Below, in pieces: positions 34,110 through 41,864 of a stretch of DNA of 64,000 bases. The position numbers were made by a program, and so were the translations under genes. Source of the stretch: Mayfieldus sp963781495 (lineage in GTDB: Bacteria > Actinomycetota > Thermoleophilia > Solirubrobacterales > 70-9); the NCBI GenBank assembly GCA_963781495.1, contig CAWAFX010000002.1, positions 682,001-746,000 on the forward strand. The letters are read 5' to 3'. Below the pieces are notes generated by a model, which saw only the letters and a program-made list of their open reading frames with translations, was not told the origin of the DNA and ran no database searches. How positions within the stretch are numbered: position 1 is the first letter of the stretch; each line of letters opens with the position of its first letter.

Positions 34110-35336
34110 TCAGGAGTCCGAGCCGCCCTCCGGAACAGCCCGCACGTCGTCGACGAGGGTCGCGACCCCGGGCGTCCAATCGGGGCCGAAGACGACGAAG
34201 TCGAGGACCTGCGGCACCTGCAGAACGACGTCGCCCTGGGTCTGGTTGCGATGCACCCAACACTTGACGATGTAGCGACCGGGTGCGAGGCGGTTGTCGA
34301 TCCTGCCGCTGACGTGCATGCGCCTGCCGCCGCTGATCCTGTCCGAGGTCTCATCGGCCGGCGCCAGTCCCTTGGCGAAGCCGCAGACGTCAACTCCACC
34401 CCCGTTGGTGAACATGAAGCCACAGCTGGGTCCGCTGACGTCGCGCTGGGCCTCGAAGACGGCGTGAAAGCTCACCGCCGCTCCCTGCTCGACGTTGGCC
34501 ACCCGATCGCCGTCGCCGTCCTCCAACCAGGCGTCGAGGAGTTGGATGTCGGCGCCCTCGGGCTGGTCGCCGTCCTGGCGTTCGCCGTCGACCGGTGCTC
34601 GCTCGAAGTTGAGCTTCATGTAACCGCTCGCGACATCGTCCGGATCGCCGATCGATTCCAGCTCGCCGTGGTTCAGCAGCATCGCCCGGTGGCAGTAGCG
34701 CTCCACCGCCCCCATGTCGTGGGTGACCAGGATCACCGTCCGCGGCGAGGCGCGGATCTCGCTGAACACGTCGGCGCACTTCTGCTGGAAGGCCGCATCG
34801 CCGACCGCCAGCACCTCGTCGATCAACAGGATGTCGGCGTCGGACTGGATCATGACCGAGAAGGCGAGCCGGACCAGCATCCCGGAGGAGTAGTTCTTCA
34901 GCTTCATGTCGACGAAGTCCTCGAGCTCGGCGAACTCGAGGACCGCGTCGAGCCGACCTCTCGCATCCTGCCTGGTCAGCCCCATCATCACCCCGTTGAG
35001 CTCGACGTTCTCGCGCGCCGTCAGCTCCATGTTGAAACCGACTCCGAGCTCGATGAACGGGGCCGGGATCCCCGCCATGCGAACGTGTCCCGCGTCGGCC
35101 CCATAGATGCTCGCCATGATCTTCAGGAGAGTGCTCTTGCCCGAGCCATTGCGCCCGACGACACCGAAGAACTCCCCGCGCTTGATGTCGAAGGAGATTC
35201 CGCGCAGCGCCCGCAGCTCCCTCTTCTCGCGCATCGAGAACGGATGGAGCGCCCGCTCCTTCAGCCGCGTCACCCGGTGGGCCGGGATACGGAAGGTCTT
35301 CTCGAGGTCCTGGACCTCGACCGCAATCTCTTCCAT
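34110..35336 (-). CDS. Polysaccharide ABC exporter ATPase with C-terminal cargo domain (Wzt-like)
   Basis: 408 residues. The nucleotide-binding domain has Walker A GRNGSGKSTLLK, a signature YSSGMLVRLAF, Walker B ILLIDEVLAVGD and H-loop VTHD. From about residue 240 an extra immunoglobulin-like beta-rich domain resembles Wzt C-terminal domains that recognise a modified terminal group of the chain before export. The partner permease is at 29365-30219. Existence of a cargo domain suggests the polymer is capped, for example by methylation from one of the methyltransferases in the locus. Confidence 0.9.
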   Translation of the reverse strand: MEEIAVEVQDLEKTFRIPAHRVTRLKERALHPFSMREKRELRALRGISFDIKRGEFFGVVGRNGSGKSTLLKIMASIYGADAGHVRMAGIPAPFIELGVGFNMELTARENVELNGVMMGLTRQDARGRLDAVLEFAELEDFVDMKLKNYSSGMLVRLAFSVMIQSDADILLIDEVLAVGDAAFQQKCADVFSEIRASPRTVILVTHDMGAVERYCHRAMLLNHGELESIGDPDDVASGYMKLNFERAPVDGERQDGDQPEGADIQLLDAWLEDGDGDRVANVEQGAAVSFHAVFEAQRDVSGPSCGFMFTNGGGVDVCGFAKGLAPADETSDRISGGRRMHVSGRIDNRLAPGRYIVKCWVHRNQTQGDVVLQVPQVLDFVVFGPDWTPGVATLVDDVRAVPEGGSDS

Positions 35337-35337
35337 C

Positions 35338-36075
35338 TCAGCGATCGCCCCGCGACACCGGCCGCGCCGGGATCCCGAGGACCAGCGCCCCCGGCTCGAC
35401 GTCGGAGGTCACCACGGCGCCGGAGCCGACGATCGCCTCGCGCCCGACCGTGACCCCGGGCAGCAGCGAGGCGCCGGCGCCGATCATCGCCCCGTCCTCG
35501 ATCGTTGGCCCCACGACCCGAGCTTCGCTGTCGCTCTCACGGCCCATGCTGTTGTCGTTGGTGCTCGCGACCAGGGTCGAGATGAAGACGTCGCGACCGA
35601 CCCGCATCAGCCCGGTGATATGCGCCTTGTCCATGATCTTCGTCCCGTCGCCGATCTCCGCTTCGCGGTCGAGGGTGACGCCGCGCCCGATTACGCAGCG
35701 CGACCCGACCCGGCAGAGCTCACGGATCGATGCCCCGTCACCGATCAGCGTCTCGGGGCCGACCTCGATGTCGTAGTAGAGGACCGCGTTGGTGCCGATC
35801 GAGCAGCGTGGCCCGATCACCAGCTTGCGCTCGTAGGTGGGCGTGCGCGAGACCGATCCGATCGCCTTCGGCGCCCGGCCGAGATGGCTGCCGGGCAGGA
35901 CCTCGGTCTCCGCGCCAACCTCGACTCCTTCCTCGACCACGGCATGGGGATGGATCACGGCTCCGTCGCCGATTACGGCTCGCTCGCGCACGACGGCGAA
36001 CTCGCCGATCCTGACACCGGCGCCGACCTCGGTCGCCGCGACCGCGGCGCTGGGATGGATTGGCTCGCCGGGCAT
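35338..36075 (-). CDS. Left-handed beta-helix acyltransferase, likely sugar N-acetyltransferase
   Basis: 245 residues with many hexapeptide repeats (for example VGAGVRIGEFAVV, IGDGAVIHPHAVV, IEDGAMIGAGASLLPGVTVGREAIVGSGAVV). Such enzymes acetylate amino sugars using acetyl-CoA. The flanking 3,4-ketoisomerase (36136) and the DegT aminotransferase (38245) match the FdtA-FdtB-FdtC and QdtA-QdtB-QdtC sets that make dTDP-3-acetamido-3,6-dideoxyhexose. Which hexose isomer cannot be told. It directly precedes wzt, 1 bp apart. Confidence 0.8.
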   Translation of the reverse strand: MPGEPIHPSAAVAATEVGAGVRIGEFAVVRERAVIGDGAVIHPHAVVEEGVEVGAETEVLPGSHLGRAPKAIGSVSRTPTYERKLVIGPRCSIGTNAVLYYDIEVGPETLIGDGASIRELCRVGSRCVIGRGVTLDREAEIGDGTKIMDKAHITGLMRVGRDVFISTLVASTNDNSMGRESDSEARVVGPTIEDGAMIGAGASLLPGVTVGREAIVGSGAVVTSDVEPGALVLGIPARPVSRGDR

Positions 36076-36135
36076 AGGTTGCGGCGATTATGCCCGCAGG
36101 GAGGCTGGGAGGCCCGGTGCTAGGCTGCCGCCCTC

Positions 36136-36543
36136 GTGAGCGTCGAGGACTGCAAGCTCATCAAGCTGCCCGTCATCCACGCTCCCGAGGGCAACCTCAC
36201 GTTCGTCGAGCAGGAGCGGCACGTCCCGTTTCCGATCGCCCGCGTGTACTACCTCTATGACGTGCCCGGGGGGGCGACCCGAGGCGGTCATGCTCACCGC
36301 GAGCTGGAGCAGCTGATCATTGCGATGAGCGGAAGCTTCGAGGTGGCCCTCGACGATGGATCCGAGCGCAGAACCGTGATCCTCAACCGCTCCTACTCCG
36401 GCCTTTACATGCCACCGATGATCTGGCGTGAGCTGGTCAACTTCTCCTCCGGCTCGGTCTGCATGGTGCTCGCCTCGGCCTACTACGACGAGGCCGACTA
36501 TTTCCGCGACTACGACGAGTTCCGGGCCGCGGCAGGGGGCTAG
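36136..36543 (+). CDS. dTDP-4-keto-6-deoxyhexose 3,4-ketoisomerase (FdtA/QdtA-like cupin)
   Basis: 135 residues from GTG. A small cupin of the WxcM/FdtA class: EGNLTFVEQERHVPFPIARVYY, the hallmark GGHAHRELEQLIIAMSGSFEV with clustered His, and LYMPPMIWRELVNFSSGSVCMVLAS. It moves the keto group of dTDP-4-keto-6-deoxyglucose from C4 to C3, feeding a 3-aminotransferase. FdtA and QdtA differ in product stereochemistry by few residues, so the isomer is not assigned. Divergent from the acetyltransferase gene. Confidence 0.88.
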   Translation: MSVEDCKLIKLPVIHAPEGNLTFVEQERHVPFPIARVYYLYDVPGGATRGGHAHRELEQLIIAMSGSFEVALDDGSERRTVILNRSYSGLYMPPMIWRELVNFSSGSVCMVLASAYYDEADYFRDYDEFRAAAGG

Positions 36544-36544
36544 C

Positions 36545-37459
36545 TCACTCGGCCTCCGGCACGACGGCGGCCTTCCACTCGGCCACCGAGCCGCGCCGCG
36601 TCTCGTGCTTGTCGACGACCACCTGGCCGATCATCGACGTCCGCACCCCGATGGCCAGCATCCGCCGGCACAACGACCAGTCGCTTGGCTCGTCGTAGAG
36701 GGCATCCATACGCTCCATGCCCATGAACCCGAGACCGGCGTGATAGATCGCCGCCTGCAGCCCCCAGAACGCTTCCCGGGGTGGAAACTCGCCGAGATTC
36801 ATCGTGTCGCCGTCCGGGAAGTGCACCTGCTGGAGTCCATAGCAGTGCTCGAAGCGACCCTCCCGGACCGCATGCAGCAGGAGCTCGGTGTGATCGGGCC
36901 GCACCGAGTCGTCGTCTCCGAGGCCGGCAATCCAGCGGCCCTGCGCCATGGCGACACCGTCGTTGTACGGAGGCCCCGCGATCACCCGCCAGCGGCTGCG
37001 CGGGTCATCCGGGTACGGCCCGCGGTAGGTGCGGTTGAAATAGCGGACGCGTGAGTCACCGATCGCGGCGACGGCTGCGCCGGTCTCTGGCGGCGAACCG
37101 TCGCCGACGACGATCACCTCAAGGTTCTTGTACGTCTGGGCGAGGATCGAAGGCAGCGCGACCTCAGACAGTGTCGACACCCGATCGTAGGTCGGGACGA
37201 TGAACGAGACCAGGGGCTCGGACTCGGTGAACGCGAGCTCGTACTCCTCGCTCTCGCGCAGCGCATAGAGGCGGCGTCGGTTGGCGGCCTCCTCGTCATA
37301 GACATAGCGCAGGGCCTCGCGGGTGCGGTCGAGGTCGCGCTGGACGTCGCGCAGCGTTGCGTAGAGGAGGTCATGGCGCTCGAAGACCTCGGCCAGGAAG
37401 GGCCGTGCGATCCGCCGCGCCCAGGCGCGCAGCCGCAGACGCCAGGCCGCCTCAGGCAT
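36545..37459 (-). CDS. GT2 glycosyltransferase
   Basis: 304 residues. An N-terminal helical, Arg-rich region of about 80 residues (RDVQRDLDRTREALRYVYDE) precedes the GT-A domain VSFIVPTYDRVSTLSEVALPS, VIVVGDGSPP and the DDD-type IAGLGDDDSVRPDH motif. Convergent with the ketoisomerase, 1 bp apart. Its start overlaps the upstream methyltransferase stop. Substrate unknown. Confidence 0.85.
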   Translation of the reverse strand: MPEAAWRLRLRAWARRIARPFLAEVFERHDLLYATLRDVQRDLDRTREALRYVYDEEAANRRRLYALRESEEYELAFTESEPLVSFIVPTYDRVSTLSEVALPSILAQTYKNLEVIVVGDGSPPETGAAVAAIGDSRVRYFNRTYRGPYPDDPRSRWRVIAGPPYNDGVAMAQGRWIAGLGDDDSVRPDHTELLLHAVREGRFEHCYGLQQVHFPDGDTMNLGEFPPREAFWGLQAAIYHAGLGFMGMERMDALYDEPSDWSLCRRMLAIGVRTSMIGQVVVDKHETRRGSVAEWKAAVVPEAE

Positions 37460-38219
37460 GCGAGGGGACCGGATCCGCGGACTTGACGCCGACGAAGACC
37501 GAGATCACCCGCTCCTCGATCGTCCTGTTCGCGACCACGTCGCCGAGCCAGTCGAACTGCTCGAAGACGGTCGGAAAACCAGCCTCGATCATGGTCTGCA
37601 GCAGGTTCCGGCGCTCGAGCCAGAACGAGCGCTCGTTGCCGACCGAGCTCCAGGGACCGCCAGGCTCGCCGTACCAGCGGCCGAGCTTGCCCTCGTGCTC
37701 ACTGAGGTCAGTCGAAAGAGTCGCCGAGTCCGGACCCAGCTCGCGCCCTTCTTCGGTCGCGTAGTTGGTCGAGACGATCAGCAGCTTGCGGGTGACATCT
37801 CCGAGCAGGTTGAGGAAGGAGACCGGGTTGTCGAGGTGGTAGAGCAGCCCGGCGCAGAGGATCGCGTCGAACTCGCCGTGCTGGCGGACGTTGCGTACGT
37901 CGTCCTGCACGAAGCGCAGGTTCGGCAGATCGACCTGCTCGCCCACCCACTGACAGGTGGCGAAATTGCCGGCCTGGCCCTCGATCCCCAGCACCTCGTA
38001 GCCGGCGCGGGCGAACTCGACCGCATAGCCGCCCTCGAGGCAGCCGAGGTCGGCGACCCGCGCCGGAGGAGGGCAGAAGAGCTGCAGGGTCCGCAGATAG
38101 GACACCGATGTCGGCTCGGCACCGAGCAGCGGCTCGCCTGACAGCGTCTCGGTGCCGTCCGCGAGCCTGATGTTGTGAGCGGTGAACTTCGGACCGCGCG
38201 ACCGTCGCAGCAGCTTCAT
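37452..38219 (-). CDS. SAM-dependent methyltransferase
   Basis: 255 residues. Motif I ARVADLGCLEGGYAVEFARAG, motif II VLGIEGQAGNF, and DAILCAGLLYHLDNPVSFL (post-motif II) belong to the methyltransferase fold common in glycan clusters. The C-terminal half keeps a GRWYGEPGGPW segment. Overlaps the GT2 gene by 8 nt, implying coupled translation. Likely modifies a sugar of the polymer. Confidence 0.8.
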   Translation of the reverse strand: MKLLRRSRGPKFTAHNIRLADGTETLSGEPLLGAEPTSVSYLRTLQLFCPPPARVADLGCLEGGYAVEFARAGYEVLGIEGQAGNFATCQWVGEQVDLPNLRFVQDDVRNVRQHGEFDAILCAGLLYHLDNPVSFLNLLGDVTRKLLIVSTNYATEEGRELGPDSATLSTDLSEHEGKLGRWYGEPGGPWSSVGNERSFWLERRNLLQTMIEAGFPTVFEQFDWLGDVVANRTIEERVISVFVGVKSADPVPSHA

Positions 38220-38244
38220 GGCCGGGATCCTGACAGTCCTGGTC

Positions 38245-39360
38245 TCAGCCGGCGCCCAGCGTCGCCAGCACCGCTTCAGCGACCCGTTCAGCGCTCTCGG
38301 GGGCGAGCTGCGGATACAGCGGCAGGCTCAATGAGGTGTCGGCGAGCCGCTCGGAGATCGGAAAGCTCCCCCGCTCCCAGCCGCGCCCGGCATATGCCGG
38401 CGAGAGGTGGGGCAGGACCGGATAATGGATCAGGGTCTCGATCCCCTCGGCCTTCAGGGTCGAACGGCAGGCGTCTCGATCGGGGTGTCCGATCGCAAAC
38501 AGATGCCAGACCGGCTCGGCCCAGTCGCGAACGGAGGGCAACCGCACTCCATCCGCCACCTCCAGGGCTTTGACGTATCTGCTGGCGAGGGCGCGGCGAG
38601 CAGCGTTCCAGTCCTCCAGGTGGGGCAGCTTCGCCCGCAGCACCGCGGCCTGGAGCTCGGCCAGGCGCGAGTTGACCCCCGCGGTCTCGATCTCGTAACG
38701 GTTGCGGGTGCCGTAGTTGCGCAGCAGGCGCAGGCGGTCGGCGAGGGCGTCGTCGTCGGTGGTGATCGCGCCGCCGTCGCCGAAGGCGCCGAGGTTCTTG
38801 GCGGGGTAGAAGCTGAAGCCGGCCGCGTCCCCGAGGCTGCCCGCGCGCTGGTCGCGGCAGCGGGCGCCGTGGGCCTGGGCCGCGTCCTCGAGCACGAACA
38901 GCCCCCGCTCTGCAGCGATCCCGCGGACCGCCTCCATGTCGGCCGGCTGGCCGAAGAGGTGCACCGGCAGGATCGCCGCCGTGCGCGAGCTGATCGCCGC
39001 CTCGGCCGCCTGCGGATCGAGGTTGTAGGTATCCGGCTCGCTTTCGACCGGCACCGGCTCGGCCCCGGTCGCGGTCACCGCGATCCAGGTGGCAACCCAG
39101 GTGTAGGCGGGGACGATCACCTCGTCGCCGGGACCGATCCCCGCCGCCTTCAGGGTCAGTTCCAGGGCAGCCAGGCCGCTGCCGACGCCGACGCAGTGGC
39201 GGACGCCGCAGTACTCGGCGAACTCCGCCTCGAACGCCTCCAGCTCGGGACCCAGCAGGTACCAACCCGAATCGACGACACGGGACACGGCCTGCTCGAT
39301 CTCCCCGCCCAGCTCGGCGTTGGCGGCTCGCAGGTCGATGAACGGGATTCGGAACGGCAT
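38245..39360 (-). CDS. DegT/DnrJ/EryC1 aminotransferase (FdtB/QdtB-like)
   Basis: 371 residues. PLP-dependent sugar aminotransferase with IPFIDLRAANAELGGEIEQA, the VGVGSGLAALELTLKA cofactor loop, VLEDAAQAHGARCRD and the Schiff-base lysine in SFYPAKNLGAFGDGGAI. The C-terminus has PVLPHLSPAYAG as in DegT/FdtB members. It would transaminate the C3 keto group of the product of the 3,4-ketoisomerase, giving dTDP-3-amino-3,6-dideoxyhexose. Followed by the methyltransferase and GT2 genes on the same strand. Confidence 0.9.
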   Translation of the reverse strand: MPFRIPFIDLRAANAELGGEIEQAVSRVVDSGWYLLGPELEAFEAEFAEYCGVRHCVGVGSGLAALELTLKAAGIGPGDEVIVPAYTWVATWIAVTATGAEPVPVESEPDTYNLDPQAAEAAISSRTAAILPVHLFGQPADMEAVRGIAAERGLFVLEDAAQAHGARCRDQRAGSLGDAAGFSFYPAKNLGAFGDGGAITTDDDALADRLRLLRNYGTRNRYEIETAGVNSRLAELQAAVLRAKLPHLEDWNAARRALASRYVKALEVADGVRLPSVRDWAEPVWHLFAIGHPDRDACRSTLKAEGIETLIHYPVLPHLSPAYAGRGWERGSFPISERLADTSLSLPLYPQLAPESAERVAEAVLATLGAG

Positions 39361-41101
39361 CGGCGCCTATTCTCCCCGCATCGAACGGCGGCAAAGGAAC
39401 CCGGCGAGTGACCCGGCGGCCATCGTGTTCGGAGTCCTCGTCGTCGCTTCGGGGGCGCTGCTGCTGGTCCTCGGCTCGAAGCTGACCTTCCTGCTCGACG
39501 ACTGGGAGTTCCTGCTCGCCCGGCAGAGCTGGAGCGCGCACGCGATCCTTAGCCCGCACGGCGAGCACATCACCGTGCTGCCGATCCTGATCTACAAGAC
39601 CCTGTTCGAGACCGTCGGCATGAGCTCGGCCCTGCCCTACCGGGTCGTCTCGACGGCCGCCTTTTTGATCGGCGCGGTGCTGCTCTTCGCCTACCTGCGG
39701 GGGGCGGTCGGCGAGTGGCTGGCCCTGTTGGCGACGGCGCCGATCCTCTTCCTCGGCGCCGCCTGGGAGGACCTGCTGTGGCCGTTTCAGATCGCCTACT
39801 TCGGCTCGCTGGCCTGCGGGCTGGGGATGCTGCTGGCGCTGCGCCGCGAGGACCGCAGCGGCGACCGCCTCGCCTGCCTTCTGCTCGTCGTCTCGATCGC
39901 CTTCACCGACCTCGGGCTCCCGTTCGCGATCGGGGCCGCGGTCGACGTCTGGCAGCGGCGCGAGTCATGGCGCAGCCGGGCCTACGTCGTCGTCGTTCCG
40001 CTCGCCCTCTACGCGCTCTGGTGGCTCGGCTGGGGCCATACCGGACAAAGCGCCCTCTCCGCCCACAACGTGCTCGTCTCGCCGCGCTACCTCGTGCAGG
40101 CGGTCTCGGCGGCGCTTTTCTCGCTCCTCGGCCGGGCGCCGGACTCCTTCGCAGCGCCCCCTTCCGCGCTCGGCTGGCGCTCGCTGGTACTGCTGGCTGT
40201 TCTGGCGCTCGCGGTCTGGCGCCTGCGCAGCCTGCCGCGGGTTCCGCGCGGATTCTGGATCGTGCTCGCGATCGGGCTCTCGTTCTGGCTTTTGGCCGCC
40301 TTCAACGTCAAGGTCGGGCGCGGCCCGGTCTCGAGCCGCTACCAGCTGCCGGGAGCGGTCTTCTTGCTGCTGATGGCGGCTGAGCTGCTGCGCGGCGTCC
40401 GCGTCGGCCCCCGGGCCCTGACGCTGGTCGCGGTCGCGGCGGCGCTCTCGATCGCCGGCAACCTCGCCGACCTTCATGACGGCTATGACTTCTACAAGTC
40501 CCAGACCGACCTCGTGCGCGCCGACCTCGGCGCGGTCGAGATCGCGCGCGGACGCGAGAGTCCCGCCTTCTTCCTCACCCCCGAGGTCGCCGATACGCAA
40601 TTCGTCGGCATCCAGGCCGGGCCCTACCTGTCGGCCGCCGCGGAGCACGGCTCGCCGGCCGACAGCGAGGCCGAGCTCACGGAGGCTCCGGAGCCCGCCC
40701 GCGCCGCCGCCGACAGGGTCCTGGCCACCGGCCTCGGGATCGGGTTGATGCCGGTGCACGGCGGCCCCGGCCCGGGCGCCGCTCCCGGGCCGCGCCTGAT
40801 CGGGCCCGCGTCGGCGCTCGCGGCCCGCCAGCGCGGCTGCCTCTCCTTGCGGGCCCGCGGCAACGACCCGCCGTTGCTCGAGCTGCCGCCGGGCGGAGCG
40901 ACCGTCAGCTCCAGCGGCCGCGGCCGCTTCGAGGTGCGGCTGCGCCGCTTCGCGACCAGCGAGCTTGCGGTCGACCTCGGTCCCCTGCCGCCGCAGACGA
41001 CGAGACAGATCGCGATCCCCGCCGACCGCTCCCTGCGCAGCTGGAAGCTGAGCCTCGACGGCTCCGGGCCGGTGACCGTCTGCGGGCTCGGCCCCGGCTA
41101 G
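39320..41101 (+). CDS. Polytopic membrane protein with C-terminal extracytoplasmic domain
   Basis: 593 residues if started at 39320, but this overlaps the divergent aminotransferase start; ATG 39338 or GTG 39425 are alternatives, the last beginning just before the first membrane segment. About ten hydrophobic segments span residues 35-390 (VVASGALLLVLGSKL, FLIGAVLLFAYL, and so on), with an early loop FLLDDWEFLLARQSWSAHAILSPHGEH that resembles GT-C-like acidic loops. A soluble C-terminal part (about 400-593) ends LDGSGPVTVCGLGPG. Its TAG stop shares CTAG with the MBL gene's stop. Likely a glycan polymerase or glycosyltransferase; not proven. Confidence 0.6.
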   Translation: MAARRSMNGIRNGIGAYSPRIERRQRNPASDPAAIVFGVLVVASGALLLVLGSKLTFLLDDWEFLLARQSWSAHAILSPHGEHITVLPILIYKTLFETVGMSSALPYRVVSTAAFLIGAVLLFAYLRGAVGEWLALLATAPILFLGAAWEDLLWPFQIAYFGSLACGLGMLLALRREDRSGDRLACLLLVVSIAFTDLGLPFAIGAAVDVWQRRESWRSRAYVVVVPLALYALWWLGWGHTGQSALSAHNVLVSPRYLVQAVSAALFSLLGRAPDSFAAPPSALGWRSLVLLAVLALAVWRLRSLPRVPRGFWIVLAIGLSFWLLAAFNVKVGRGPVSSRYQLPGAVFLLLMAAELLRGVRVGPRALTLVAVAAALSIAGNLADLHDGYDFYKSQTDLVRADLGAVEIARGRESPAFFLTPEVADTQFVGIQAGPYLSAAAEHGSPADSEAELTEAPEPARAAADRVLATGLGIGLMPVHGGPGPGAAPGPRLIGPASALAARQRGCLSLRARGNDPPLLELPPGGATVSSSGRGRFEVRLRRFATSELAVDLGPLPPQTTRQIAIPADRSLRSWKLSLDGSGPVTVCGLGPG

Positions 41102-41795
41102 TCGGTCAGCCCGCCGACCGGGTGCCCGTCGGCCTCGAGCTTGTCGAGGTGGGCCTGCATCACCGCCGCCGCGGCCGGGCGCAGCTGCGCGGGGACGTCG
41201 TCCCAGACCTCGGCCAGCAGCGCCGCCCGCGAGCGCTCGCCGCGCTCCAGCGCCGCCAGCAGGCGGCGCTCGCGCATCATCCGGTGCTCGACGTATTCGT
41301 CCAGCTTGGCCGCCGGGTCGGTGACCCAGGGGCCGTGGCCGGGACAGATCAGCTCCAGGTCCAGCTCCTGCAGTCGCCGCAGCGAGTCCAGGTAGGCGCG
41401 CAGTGCGCCGGCATCGGGCGGGACGATCGTCGAACCCTCGCCCAGCACCAGGTCGCCGCTGAAGCAAACAACCGCCGGCTCCTCTGCGTCTCGCGTCCGG
41501 GGACGGCGGGGCCGCTGACGAAGCAGAGATGGTCGCTGGAGTGGCCGGGCGTCGCCAGCGCGGTCAGCGGGCCATAGGCCTGGCCGTCCTCGAGGCGCAC
41601 CTCACCCGCCCCCAGCTGCTCGACCCCGTCGTTGTGGTCGCCGTGACCGTGGGTGACCAGCACCGCGCCGATCCCGCCTCGCTCGGCCGCCGCCTGCCTG
41701 ACCGCCGCGATGTGTGACTCGTCCGCCGGGCCGGGGTCGATCACCAGGCAGGGATCGGAGCCGTAGAGGTAGGTGTTGGTCCCCTCCAGCGTCAT
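41098..41795 (-). pseudogene. MBL-fold metallo-hydrolase, frameshifted
   Basis: The first part (from ATG 41795) reads MTLEGTNTYLYG, the metal site VTHGHGDHND and LATPGHSSDHLCFVSG of metallo-beta-lactamase-fold hydrolases. At about 41487-41497 the frame shifts; the continuation (CFSGDLVLGEGSTIVPPD, then ICPGHGPWVTDPAAKLDEYVEHR and a C-terminal winged-helix-like tail) is in another frame. Family-like residues (SELAPGHPEIARIVAPNPGP) continue upstream of the ATG to an ATA directly after the PafBC-gene stop, hinting that the original start has been lost. Either a decaying gene or sequence errors. The product would be a beta-lactamase-like/glyoxalase II-like hydrolase. Confidence 0.75.
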
Positions 41796-41864
41796 CGGGC
41801 CGGGGTTGGGGGCGACGATCCGGGCGATCTCCGGGTGCCCGGGGGCGAGCTCTGAGCCGGCTAT

